Below are positions 36,468 through 44,876 of a stretch of DNA of 64,000 bases, in pieces (position 1 is the first letter of the stretch; the number at the start of each line of letters is the position of its first letter). The translations under genes and the position numbers were made by a program. Location: the NCBI GenBank assembly GCA_020444045.1, contig JAHLLS010000008.1, positions 62,001-126,000 on the forward strand, written 5' to 3'. Source of the DNA: Deltaproteobacteria bacterium. GTDB lineage: Bacteria > Desulfobacterota > Desulfobacteria > Desulfobacterales > UBA5852. The notes below the pieces were generated by a model that saw nothing but the letters and a program-made list of their open reading frames with translations, was not told where the DNA came from and did not search any database.

Positions 36468-37016
36468 ATGAAAAAGACGGTCACCCCCCCAAAAAAAACA
36501 ATCGCGAATTATTGCTCTTATCCTAATCGTTGCCCTGCTCGGGCTGTTTCCCGGCCTGACGGCTGCCGATATGCTCCAAAAATACGGGCTGACATTGAAA
36601 AAAAATCTCGGCCCCCAGTTCATGCTGGATCAGACCCTTTTTAACGTCAATATCCCGCTGGCCATTTCGAATCTGCCCGGCCCGTGGAAAAATGCGCAAT
36701 TAAACGTGGTGGCCGTAGTTTACTTCTTGGACGGGGCTGGCGAGACGATTGGCTACGGCTTGGGAAAGGGGGAGAGAGTTTCACGCCGCTTGATGTTGCG
36801 CTCGACAATGGCGGCTACAACGGCACCGTTGTCGTTCCTATCCGGATGTCGATGGGCACGATTACAGGCAAGACCTGCTGCACCACCATGGTATTGGCTA
36901 AGTTGGGAGATCAAGTCATGTTTATCGGCTCTTCAACGGGTGGTACCGCACCCAATTCCGGAAACTGCGGGGGCACTATTGGTTCTGGACTCTCGCCGGG
37001 AACAATCCTCAATTGA
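36468..37016 (+). pseudogene. exported protein gene interrupted by two frameshifts
   Basis: A secreted protein is recognisable only if two frames are joined. From the ATG at 36468 the first codons run into a C7A8 homopolymer (36485-36499); skipping one base there gives a signal peptide RIIALILIVALLGLFPGLTAAD followed by MLQKYGLTLKKNLGPQF and NIPLAISNLPGPWKNAQLN. A second shift near the G run at 36767-36772 joins this to ESFTPLDVALDNGGYNGT, CCTTMVLAKLGDQVMFIGSSTGG and an end at 37016. Both shifts are at homopolymers, so either the gene is decaying or the assembly has indel errors. No family is recognised. It lies 52 bases before another exported protein. Confidence 0.6.
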
Positions 37017-37067
37017 TTGTCGAATAGGACCCTGTTTCCTCACCGATAACTTGTACAGGAGGGTGCT

Positions 37068-37883
37068 ATGCGAAATTGCCGCCGTGGTCTCATTTACTTC
37101 GCGCTGATCTTTTTGCTGGCTGGTATGCCGTGTCTGGCCGGGACACCCACCCCCGGCGGCACCATGCCGGACCTCCAGCCCATGAAAATGGCCGACATCA
37201 CGGTTGACCCCATCGCCTACCAGGGGCCCATCCTGTCCGACATCGGCATGAAGCTCATCGCTAACGAAGGGCCACAACTCACCGACATTACGGTAAACCC
37301 CATCCAATTCAGCGACAAGACCTTGACCATAGCCAATAAACCGACCCTGAAGCATGCCAACACCCCTTCGCCCATGTCAACGCCTATCGCTTTAGTCCCG
37401 AAACCGATCCCCGGCGTCCAGCCCGGGCTGAAGATCCTCTCGCCCAAACCCGGCCAGACGTTCACCGGCAGCGTACCGCTGGAGGTGGAAATCACCGGCT
37501 GGCAGGGTGTTCCCCGGGTCGATCTTGACTGGTGGTGGAGTGCGCCAACCCCGGCCGGGCAGTGGCCCGCAACCCCAAAAGGCATGACGGTGGTAAACCA
37601 CCTCAATGGCACAACCCGCATCATAATTCCCCGTTCAGCCTTTCCTAAATCCGGCCTGTGGCGTTTGCAGACAACGGTGAAATTATCCGACAACAAACAA
37701 ATTCGGGATGATGTAAGCTTTACGCTCTCCGGGATGCTGAAACCGAAAGGCAAAACCGGGGCGATGAAATTGACCCCGAAGCAAACAGCGCCCGGTGTAA
37801 TGCCCACCCATCCGGCCGCAATCCAAAAGGTTCAGCTGCTGCCGGCAATACCCAGGGGGAAAACGATATCGCCTACGAACTGA
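37068..37883 (+). CDS. secreted protein with Ig-like segment, unknown function
   Basis: The 271-residue protein starts after an AGGAGGG site and has a signal peptide (MRNCRRGLIYFALIFLLAGMPCLAG). Residues about 35-95 contain imperfect repeats of the type ADITVDPIAYQGPILSDI and TDITVNPIQFSDKTL. Residues about 125-225 look like an Ig-like beta domain (LKILSPKPGQTFTGSVPLEVEITGW and SGLWRLQTTVKLSDNKQIRDDVSFTLSG). The tail is Pro/Lys-rich. It probably acts in the periplasm or outside the cell. Together with the broken gene before it this may be a small exported-protein pair. Confidence 0.7.
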   Translation: MRNCRRGLIYFALIFLLAGMPCLAGTPTPGGTMPDLQPMKMADITVDPIAYQGPILSDIGMKLIANEGPQLTDITVNPIQFSDKTLTIANKPTLKHANTPSPMSTPIALVPKPIPGVQPGLKILSPKPGQTFTGSVPLEVEITGWQGVPRVDLDWWWSAPTPAGQWPATPKGMTVVNHLNGTTRIIIPRSAFPKSGLWRLQTTVKLSDNKQIRDDVSFTLSGMLKPKGKTGAMKLTPKQTAPGVMPTHPAAIQKVQLLPAIPRGKTISPTN

Positions 37884-37995
37884 TGGGCCCCATGGAACTA
37901 ATTGCAAGAACAGCCCCACAAATAGGGACAGCCTTACGCCGAAGACGTCAAAATGGGTTGAATCTCCGACGCTAACCCATGCGGCATGGATTATC

Positions 37996-38724
37996 TTGTT
38001 TGGAAAACACCATTACTCCTATTGCAAAGGCAACGGTTTGAACCCTGATATCGAAATTATAGTAGATGATCGTGAACGGTCTGAAGCGATACGCCAAGCG
38101 CTGGACACCATAAAGTGCATTACCGTCAAAATCCAGCGATTGGCGGTTGGTGATTTCCAGGTGGGCGGCCGCTTTCTATTTGAACGTAAAACACTTTCTG
38201 ATTTCGCCGTTTCGGTCATTGACGGTCGGCTTTTCAAACAAATGACGCAATTGGCCATGTCGCCGCTCAATGGCGTTCTGGTTCTGGAGGGGTCCAGCCG
38301 TGATCTCAAGCCGTCCAGGGTCCGTCGGGAAGCACTGCAAGGGGCTTTGATTACAACCAGTCTGATCCTGGGCATTCCCGTGCTGCGAGCGTTCAATCCC
38401 GATGAAACAGCCCGTCTGATGGTTTACACCGCACGTCAGGTGCGGTTTGCCGCCACCGGGGGACTGCCCCGATCTGGATATCGCCCGAAAGGCAAACGCA
38501 AACAGCAACTGCATATCCTGCAGAGCCTTCCAGGCGTGGGCCCCGCAAGGGCCGCCCGCCTGCTGGCCCGTTTCGGAAGTGTTCAGAACGTGCTGAACGC
38601 GAGTTTTGAAAATCTTATATCGGTAGAAGGAATTGGAAGCGAAACCGCACGGAACATAGATTGGGCAGTCCGTGAACCGGAAGCTGCTTATGACTCTAAG
38701 ACCGTAAAGATGTTCGATTTATGA
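37996..38724 (+). CDS. ERCC4/XPF-type structure-specific nuclease with helix-hairpin-helix domain
   Basis: The 242-residue protein has an ERCC4 nuclease domain at about 18-150 with the active-site pattern IIVDDRE, GDFQVGGRFLFERKTLSDFAVSVIDGRLFKQ (GDx(n)ERKxxxD motif) and a C-terminal tandem helix-hairpin-helix (about 175-225: LPGVGPARAARLLARFGS, ISVEGIGSETARNI). This is the minimal form of the archaeal/eukaryotic XPF/Mus81 family that cuts branched DNA, and is uncommon in bacteria. The start used (37996) adds about 17 residues before the conserved domain and is uncertain. Neighbours are unrelated, so it may have come by transfer. Confidence 0.85.
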   Translation: MFGKHHYSYCKGNGLNPDIEIIVDDRERSEAIRQALDTIKCITVKIQRLAVGDFQVGGRFLFERKTLSDFAVSVIDGRLFKQMTQLAMSPLNGVLVLEGSSRDLKPSRVRREALQGALITTSLILGIPVLRAFNPDETARLMVYTARQVRFAATGGLPRSGYRPKGKRKQQLHILQSLPGVGPARAARLLARFGSVQNVLNASFENLISVEGIGSETARNIDWAVREPEAAYDSKTVKMFDL

Positions 38725-38730
38725 ACTGCG

Positions 38731-38752
38731 GGGGCACGGCATGCCGTGCCCC
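38731..38752. repeat. perfect 22-bp palindrome between convergent genes
   Basis: The half GGGGCACGGCA is followed directly by its exact complement inverted, giving a perfect 22-bp palindrome at 38731-38752. A partial copy (CATGCCGTGCCCCTG) recurs at 39571-39585. This looks like a dispersed palindromic repeat and may also terminate both convergent genes. Confidence 0.7.
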
Positions 38753-38758
38753 TGCAAT

Positions 38759-39505
38759 TCATGGCAAATAAATCCCACTTTCCAGAAAACGGTCCCAAAG
38801 GGCCTTGAAGGTCGCGTAATCGTGACCACCGGGGATGTTGATCACCCGATCCTCCGGCAGCAGCTCAGCCAGCAGGGCACAGGCCGGTGCGAACTCGTCT
38901 TCGTTACCGCAACCCAGAAAGATCGGCACGGGGTTGTCTCCGGCGACATTGTCTTTGATCCAGTGCCACAGCATCCGCTGATAGTCATCATCGGCATCGT
39001 AGACACCCGGTGACCAGGACCGCACACCGCCGGCGGCCTGAATCTCTTCGATGATCTCTTCATCCCCGAGAAAGGGGGCGATCAGGCAAACCCCCTGGAT
39101 ATCCTCCGGGTGCTCCCTGAGGTAGAGCAGCGAGCCCAGGCCCCCCATGGAAAATCCGACGAGCCAGATATTGTCCTTGCCTTCGCTCCGGGCCGGATCG
39201 ATCACATCGGCTTTCAATCGCACGAGCAGCGTCCGGCCCGTATAGTAGCCCAAATGCGCGTTGGGGGCCGCCATATCGAAGGGCAATTCCATGGCGCGCA
39301 CGTCGTCCACTAGTCCCTCCTCTTCAAAACTGCGGTGGCTGCCGCCGATGCCGCGCATGAAGATAAAGAGATTCTGTTGCGGTGTGCCCGCGTCGACGTC
39401 ATAAGTGAGAACATCCATCGGTGCTTTAGCAAACCAGGAGCAGCCCGTTATCAGCGAAATCCCCATCGCCATTATCAGCCCGGCAATTCCAATCCGCAGT
39501 CGCAT
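38759..39505 (-). CDS. alpha/beta-hydrolase lipoprotein
   Basis: The 248-residue protein has a lipoprotein signal (MRLRIGIAGLIMAMGISLITGC, lipidation Cys about residue 22) and an alpha/beta-hydrolase fold: FIFMRGIGGSHRSFEEEG, the nucleophile elbow GFSMGGLGSLLYL (Ser about 119), the acid region CGNEDEFAP and a final His in GGHDYATFKALW. The triad is complete. It is likely an esterase or lipase anchored in the periplasm. The ATG at 39505 follows an AAAGGAG site. It is the last gene of the long minus-strand run. Confidence 0.85.
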   Translation of the reverse strand: MRLRIGIAGLIMAMGISLITGCSWFAKAPMDVLTYDVDAGTPQQNLFIFMRGIGGSHRSFEEEGLVDDVRAMELPFDMAAPNAHLGYYTGRTLLVRLKADVIDPARSEGKDNIWLVGFSMGGLGSLLYLREHPEDIQGVCLIAPFLGDEEIIEEIQAAGGVRSWSPGVYDADDDYQRMLWHWIKDNVAGDNPVPIFLGCGNEDEFAPACALLAELLPEDRVINIPGGHDYATFKALWDRFLESGIYLP

Positions 39506-39609
39506 GGTGTTCTCCTTTAGTGAATAGGGTTGATGACAGGAAATCGTTATGGATATACGCAGTGGCGCAGCATGCCGTGCCCCTGTCTTGGATGGCATGG
39601 AAGGTCGGT

Positions 39610-40518
39610 TCAATCGAAATAACGATCCGGGTCGGCAAGTGCATCTCGCGCGTCCTGGTGGAAATAGGCCCGCCAGCAGAAGGCCTCGCCCGGCGCCGAC
39701 ACGTCCTGGGCCAGAACCCAGCGCAGGTCTGCCTCAAACCCCTGGCGGTCCTGATCCCGCACATGGAAGTATTTGGCACGCCCCCAACGTGCCAGCATCC
39801 AGGGGGTTCCAAAGGCCACAGCCTCTTTCAGATAGGATTGCGACAGCGCCTCATCGCCCCCAAGGACACCGGGCAGAATACCGAAATAGAGGCTTTGGGT
39901 AAATTGAATCGCCCCGCCCCCCCATGCCGGATCGAGCGCCGCCATGCGTTCCAGAAAAGGGCCCGTATGCGTCACCCAGGACAGATTGAAAACCTGCTCC
40001 GGAAAGGTAAGAACCTCCTTGAAGTAATACAGCACGGCCGTAGACCAGAACATCATGGCCGGCATATCCTCTTCATCCAGAACCCCACACGCCTCCCAGG
40101 GCGCCTGGCCCTGATCCGCCAACGCCCTGAAATCGGGATTGTTGTACATGGCCCGCTCGCACAACCGCATGGCAGCTCGGAAATGCCGGCTTTTTTCTTG
40201 TCGACTGTCGGTATGCGCCGCCCCCATGAGAATGGTTTGATTGGCCAGATCGGTCAGGGCGCGGGTATGGGAGGGATCATGGTCCAGTACGCGGCCATAG
40301 GCGTCCATGGCGGCCTGCAAACGTGCCGCGTTGTCGGCCACGGCGGCCAACTGATCCGCGGATTGCAGCATCGCGCTGACATCCGGCGATGGAGCTTCGG
40401 TTTCGGTTGCCGGCCATTCCGGCTGCCATGACATGCAGCTCGTCAAAAAAACCGTGGCCATGAAAGGCGGAAACAACGTTTGCCACACCGATGACACCAT
40501 GGTCCGTAAAATATTCAT
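39610..40518 (-). CDS. TatT-like (TRAP transporter T-component family) lipoprotein
   Basis: The 302-residue protein has a lipoprotein signal with lipidation Cys in FLTSCMSW (about residue 28). The mature part is helical and TPR-like, with AAMDAYGRVLDHDPSHTRALTDLANQ, FRAAMRLCERAMYNNPDF, LDEEDMPAMMFWSTAVLYY and DPAWGGGAIQFTQSLYFGILPGVLGGD. This matches TatT proteins, trimeric periplasmic lipoproteins linked to TRAP transporters, but no TRAP transporter genes are in the window. Here it probably works in envelope lipid handling. It lies about 108 bases after the dehydratase gene. Confidence 0.78.
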   Translation of the reverse strand: MNILRTMVSSVWQTLFPPFMATVFLTSCMSWQPEWPATETEAPSPDVSAMLQSADQLAAVADNAARLQAAMDAYGRVLDHDPSHTRALTDLANQTILMGAAHTDSRQEKSRHFRAAMRLCERAMYNNPDFRALADQGQAPWEACGVLDEEDMPAMMFWSTAVLYYFKEVLTFPEQVFNLSWVTHTGPFLERMAALDPAWGGGAIQFTQSLYFGILPGVLGGDEALSQSYLKEAVAFGTPWMLARWGRAKYFHVRDQDRQGFEADLRWVLAQDVSAPGEAFCWRAYFHQDARDALADPDRYFD

Positions 40519-40626
40519 TTCAAAGCACCTTCTAAGAATAGGAAAAACGGGAGAAAGGCAGTAAAAAAGCCGCTGAAACCGTAGCGCATCGAGCCCCGAT
40601 CCGTCAATAACGATGGGGCGTTGGCC

Positions 40627-41499
40627 TCAGCAGCATCGGACCCAGCCGGGCGGCTGGAGCCGCCCGCCGCTGACATCGCGCATGGTGAGCCCCTGGATGC
40701 ATTCGCAAAGTCGCCCCTCCCGGTCATGCAGCCAGAGGTCGAAAAGAAGGCATCCCCCCGCTTCCTCACGAAAACGGATGTCCGCATGGTAGTGCTTTCC
40801 AAATCGCGTCCGGTTCCGAATCCACCGCTGTTCCATTGCCACAGGAAAGGCGATGATCCCGTGAAAGCGCTGGGACCAGGCGCAGGCCGCGTGGAAGGCG
40901 GCATCCAGCGGAAAGGGCGACCCCAGTTGCGGCGATCGACCACCGGCGTCTATCGAACCACCAGCTACGACGGCCCGGGCGCCTCCGGGCCCAAGCTGCA
41001 CCGGGGAGACCACATTTTGAAAAGCAGGGCCAAACGGCACCATCTCCGCGTATAGCCGGTCGACGGGGAGATGGTAGATCTCGGCCGGTGCTTCCCGCCA
41101 GGCCGGAACAGGCGGCAAGGTATCCATCCCGTCGGCGGCGACACCGAAGCGACAGCGAACATGGGCTTTCATGCGGGTCATGCCGCTTTTGGCGGCGACG
41201 TGGCGCGTCAACAGCTCCGCCTCGATCCCACCGTCCGGTTTTGGCTCTATGTCGGCGAAAACGGCCACATCGGGAGCGCCTGCTGCGGGCAGTGCCAGGA
41301 ACTTGTCGAAACGAATGGCTTCGGAAAACGTCACGGCCGCATCGGGAAACTCCCGGCCCACCGTCCGGGCCAGGTACCCCAGGGCGTATACCGCCGGCAA
41401 TACCGCCTGGCCGAGAAACCGGTGATCCTGCAGGACGGGATCGTTGGTGATCGTCAGCGTATAGCGGCGGGGTCCGGCTATCGCGGGAATGTCTTCCAT
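40627..41499 (-). CDS. polyketide-synthase-type dehydratase (double hotdog)
   Basis: The 290-residue protein begins with NDPVLQDHRFLGQAVLPAV, the HXXXGXXXXP motif of PKS dehydratase domains with the active-site His about residue 26. The second hotdog half has YAEMVPFGPAFQNV and FPLDAAFHAACAWSQRF, where the Asp in PLDAAFHA matches the catalytic Asp of the DxxxQ/H motif. It is a free-standing version of a domain usually found in modular synthases. It would dehydrate 3-hydroxyacyl-ACP. The start overlaps the thioesterase gene by 22 bases, so translation is probably coupled. Confidence 0.83.
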   Translation of the reverse strand: MEDIPAIAGPRRYTLTITNDPVLQDHRFLGQAVLPAVYALGYLARTVGREFPDAAVTFSEAIRFDKFLALPAAGAPDVAVFADIEPKPDGGIEAELLTRHVAAKSGMTRMKAHVRCRFGVAADGMDTLPPVPAWREAPAEIYHLPVDRLYAEMVPFGPAFQNVVSPVQLGPGGARAVVAGGSIDAGGRSPQLGSPFPLDAAFHAACAWSQRFHGIIAFPVAMEQRWIRNRTRFGKHYHADIRFREEAGGCLLFDLWLHDREGRLCECIQGLTMRDVSGGRLQPPGWVRCC

Positions 41500-41957
41500 A
41501 GATGAAGGGTCTGGTCGTCGATGCCCACCGGCACGCCGTTGGCTTTGGTGGCACAGTGACGGGTCGTGCCGTTGCAGATCAGCGCCCCCGTCTCCTGATG
41601 GGTGATCACGTAGTCGAAGCTCAGCCGGACCCGCTCCAGGTCGGCGGGGCGGGTGTTGACCCAGATCGGATCGTCATATTGCAAAGGGCTGAAGTATTTC
41701 AGGCCGAGTTCAATGATCGGATACACATATCCGTTTTGTTCAACCTCTTTGTAGGGATAGCCGGCATCCCGCATCAGGGAGGCCCTTCCGAATTCAAAAT
41801 AGCGCAAGTAGTTGCCGTGATAAACGACCTGGGAACGGTCGGTATCGGCGTAGAGCACACGCGTTTCGCAGCGGTGCCAGACCTGGCCGCCGGATTGATC
41901 GCGCACGCAGTTCGGTTGACCGTTCAACAACTCCGGTAGAAACGGTTGGGGCTTCAT
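41478..41957 (-). CDS. acyl-CoA/acyl-ACP thioesterase, YbgC/4HBT family
   Basis: The 159-residue hotdog protein has the 4HBT signature ETRVLYADTDRSQVVYHGNYLRYFEFGRASLM with the catalytic Asp in YADTD. It would release or edit acyl chains from ACP or CoA. In aryl polyene loci a thioesterase of this family (ApeK-type) is a regular member. It starts at the base after the ketosynthase stop codon and overlaps the next gene. Confidence 0.88.
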   Translation of the reverse strand: MKPQPFLPELLNGQPNCVRDQSGGQVWHRCETRVLYADTDRSQVVYHGNYLRYFEFGRASLMRDAGYPYKEVEQNGYVYPIIELGLKYFSPLQYDDPIWVNTRPADLERVRLSFDYVITHQETGALICNGTTRHCATKANGVPVGIDDQTLHLWKTFPR

Positions 41958-43223
41958 CTACAGACCTCGCAGTACGACACAGCAGTTGGTTCCGCCAAAC
42001 CCGAAGGCGTTGGACAGCACGATTTCATGGGCCTGCCGCCGGGCATGGTTGGGGACGACATCGATATCGTGGAATTTCGGATCGGGAATGTGGTTGATGG
42101 TGGGCAGGATCAGGCCCTGCTGCATGCCCTCGATGGCCAGGGCCGCTTCGATGGCAGCCGAGGCACCCAACGAATGACCGATCTGGGACTTATTGGAGGA
42201 TACGGGGATCCGATCCATGCGCGAGCCGAAAACACGCCGCAGGCATTCGATCTCGTTCTGGTCGCCCTTGGGGGTCGACGTGCCGTGGGCATTGACGTAG
42301 TGGATATCCTCCGCCTGCAGGCCGGCATCGTCGATGGCCTCCCGGATGGCCCGGACGATGGTCGCTTCATTGGGCTGCGTAAAATGAAACGCATCCGACG
42401 TCCAGCCGATGCCCAGGACTTGGGCCCGTGCGTTTAGCCCATGGGTCGCTACGATGTCGTCCGCCGCCAGCACCAGAACGCCGCCGCCCTCGGAAAGCAC
42501 CATGCCCTTGCGGTCGATGCTGAAGGGGCGTGAGGCCTGTTCGGGATCCTGAAAAGCCCGATCTTTCGGACCGATGCTGATGGTGGCCAGCATGTTGGCA
42601 AAACCGTGGATGATCTCGGGAACCAGACAGGTGTCCACCCCGCCCACCAGCGCCACGTCGCAATCACCGTCACGAATCATGCGGGCGCCGATGCCGATGG
42701 CGTGATTGCCGGAAGCACAGGCCCCCTGAGGGGAGAAAATCGGACCGGTAAATCCTTCCAGCATGCCGGATTTGCCCGCCGGCAGGTTGGCGCACAAGTT
42801 CGGCAACAGGTAGGGACTGATTTTCAACGGGCCACGGTTGGTATAGTTGTCCATGGCAATCCGGAAGGCGTCCGTACCGTTCAGGGCCGATCCCACCAGA
42901 CAGGCCGTGCGCGGTCCGATCTGCGCGTCCATGGGTAAACCGGCATGCGCCAGGGCTTCCCTGCAAACCGCCATTGTCAGCAGCACAAAATCGGCGTTCC
43001 AGTTGTAGGCTTCTTTTTTGTCGACAAAGCTAAGGGCTTCGGGATCCCATCCGGGAATCTCGCCCACCACGTTATTGCGCGTTTCCACGGCACAGCGGGT
43101 AATCCGGCGCAGCCCCGATTCCCCCTGGGCCGCACGACGCCACGTCTCCGGGAAGGTAAGCCCCAGAGGGGTGGCTGCCCCGTATCCCACGACATAGACC
43201 TTTCTGTTGGCCGCTGCTTTCAT
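41958..43223 (-). CDS. beta-ketoacyl-ACP synthase II-type (KS 1)
   Basis: The 421-residue condensing enzyme has an active-site Cys in PQGACASGNHAIGIG, and both His motifs: VNAHGTSTPKGDQNE and NKSQIGHSLGASAAIE. It ends with ALSNAFGFGGTNCCVVLRG-type sequence (FGFGGTN). The set C-H-H is intact, so it should extend or initiate acyl chains with malonyl-ACP. The ATG at 43223 is chosen over a GTG 60 bases upstream because the fold starts there. About 250 bases separate it from the upstream KS; that gap includes AT-rich DNA that may hold a promoter. Confidence 0.93.
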   Translation of the reverse strand: MKAAANRKVYVVGYGAATPLGLTFPETWRRAAQGESGLRRITRCAVETRNNVVGEIPGWDPEALSFVDKKEAYNWNADFVLLTMAVCREALAHAGLPMDAQIGPRTACLVGSALNGTDAFRIAMDNYTNRGPLKISPYLLPNLCANLPAGKSGMLEGFTGPIFSPQGACASGNHAIGIGARMIRDGDCDVALVGGVDTCLVPEIIHGFANMLATISIGPKDRAFQDPEQASRPFSIDRKGMVLSEGGGVLVLAADDIVATHGLNARAQVLGIGWTSDAFHFTQPNEATIVRAIREAIDDAGLQAEDIHYVNAHGTSTPKGDQNEIECLRRVFGSRMDRIPVSSNKSQIGHSLGASAAIEAALAIEGMQQGLILPTINHIPDPKFHDIDVVPNHARRQAHEIVLSNAFGFGGTNCCVVLRGL

Positions 43224-43475
43224 GGCGTCGCTGAATATCCCTTTTAAGGTTTTGAATCGATTGGGTGAAAGGCCATGCCGCACCGCTTCTCATAACAAGA
43301 GTTGCCTCAAGCCGTCCCGCAATCTGGAGGATCTGAACGGATCGCCGGATCACCCAAAAAACAAATATAACTCAATATAACCTCAAGGGGGGGATATCAA
43401 GAGGCGCCTCTAATTTTCTGCATACGGCGACGTGTCGCAGGGCCAATCTTGTGGGCAGCGCGGGCTGCCGATCTG

Positions 43476-44726
43476 TCATCCCTGCCGCTGCAGAACGATG
43501 CAGGCGTTGCAACCGCCAAAACCAAAGGCGTTTTTCAGGAGGAATTCCTGTTCCTTGGGACGAAGGCCCTCGGCTACGACATCCAATGCCAGATCAGGAT
43601 CCGGGGTGTGATTGATGGTGGGAAGGAGCTGACCGCGCTGCATGCCTTCAATGGCCAGGATGGTTTCGATGGCGCTGGAAGCCCCCATGGCGTGTCCGGT
43701 CATGGATTTGTTGGCGGACACCGGGGGGGGGTGATGCCCGAAAATCTGCGCCAGGGCCTGGGCTTCCACCGTGTCCCCGATGCGCGTGGAAGTTCCGTGG
43801 GCATTGACGGCGTCCACATCGGCCGCCTGCAAGCCGGCATCGGCGATGGCTTCGCCGATACACCGGGTGACCGTGGCAAGGTTGGGGGCAACGAAATGCT
43901 GGGCATCGGACGTCATACTCCACCCGGCCAAGGCAATGTCACAGGAAAGGCCGTTCTGTCGGGCAAACGCCTCCGTGGTGGCAATCAGGCAGCCGGCCCC
44001 CTCGGAAATGACGAACCCGCGTCGATCGATGGAAAACGGGCGGCTGGCCCGTGCAGGCGGTTCGGGTGCCTGCCCCGGCTTGGGCTGGTAGGCGCCGTTC
44101 ATGGTGGCGAACCCGGCCACGATCGGCTCCACCAGGCAAAAGTCCACGGCGCCGCAGATCACCACATCCGCCCGGCCCTGTTCAAGCAGCCAATGCCCGG
44201 TAATCAATGACGTCACCCCGGTGGCGCAGGCCGTGATGGTGGCGGTAATGGGGCCGGTGGCCCCGGTCAGGATGGAAACCTTGCCGCCCACCATGTTGAT
44301 GCAGGAATTGGGGTTGGTAAAGGGATGCGGCCATTTGTTGTCCGCGATCATCCGGCGGTCGGCGCGCAAAACCGCATCCAGACCGCCCACTGCGCTGCTG
44401 AAGGTGATGGCGACGCGGGGCGCCAGTTCCGGCGTTATCTCGATGCCGGCGCGCGCCAGGGCGCGATGCGCCACCAGCATGGCATGGGGGAAAATGGGCG
44501 ATGTCCAGTGGGCCATCTGGCGGGGGGCCAGAAACGGGTAAGGGCTGGTATCCCAGTCCGGCACCTGGCCGGCAATGGCGACCGGAAACCCTTCCGGCCG
44601 CGCGAAGCGCGTCAGCGGGCCGATCCCGCTGGCACCCCCGGCGGCCCGCTCCCACTGGTCGACCATCTCCGTTCCCAGCGGCGAGACCATGTCCCAGCCC
44701 ACGATCACTGTTTTCGATGGCGCCAT
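43476..44726 (-). CDS. beta-ketoacyl-ACP synthase (KS 2)
   Basis: The 416-residue protein begins KTVIVGWDMVSPLGTEM and carries the Cys in ITACATGVTSLITG, the first His in VNAHGTSTRIGD and the second in NKSMTGHAMGASSAIE. It is a complete FabF-like enzyme. It is clearly related to KS 1 and probably arose by duplication, yet differs around the acyl pocket (TGATGPI versus EGFTGPI), suggesting another chain length. It lies between two radical SAM genes and KS 1 in the minus-strand run. Confidence 0.93.
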   Translation of the reverse strand: MAPSKTVIVGWDMVSPLGTEMVDQWERAAGGASGIGPLTRFARPEGFPVAIAGQVPDWDTSPYPFLAPRQMAHWTSPIFPHAMLVAHRALARAGIEITPELAPRVAITFSSAVGGLDAVLRADRRMIADNKWPHPFTNPNSCINMVGGKVSILTGATGPITATITACATGVTSLITGHWLLEQGRADVVICGAVDFCLVEPIVAGFATMNGAYQPKPGQAPEPPARASRPFSIDRRGFVISEGAGCLIATTEAFARQNGLSCDIALAGWSMTSDAQHFVAPNLATVTRCIGEAIADAGLQAADVDAVNAHGTSTRIGDTVEAQALAQIFGHHPPPVSANKSMTGHAMGASSAIETILAIEGMQRGQLLPTINHTPDPDLALDVVAEGLRPKEQEFLLKNAFGFGGCNACIVLQRQG

Positions 44727-44876
44727 CTATTTATCGCCTTCGGAAAATTTTCCAATTGTCCTAAAAACAAGCCGCCGGTTCGGCAGGCCAAAGAGCAGGT
44801 CCGAAGCAGCGGCTGGATATCGCGTAATAGTAAACACGCAGATTCAGTGTTCAGATGTTACCGTTTGCGACAGGAC

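Noticed and set aside
37884..37995. tRNA-like segment around GGGTTGAATCTCC
   Set aside because: A short stem and GTTGAAT resemble a T-arm, but no acceptor, D or anticodon arms can be folded; no tRNA gene is claimed.
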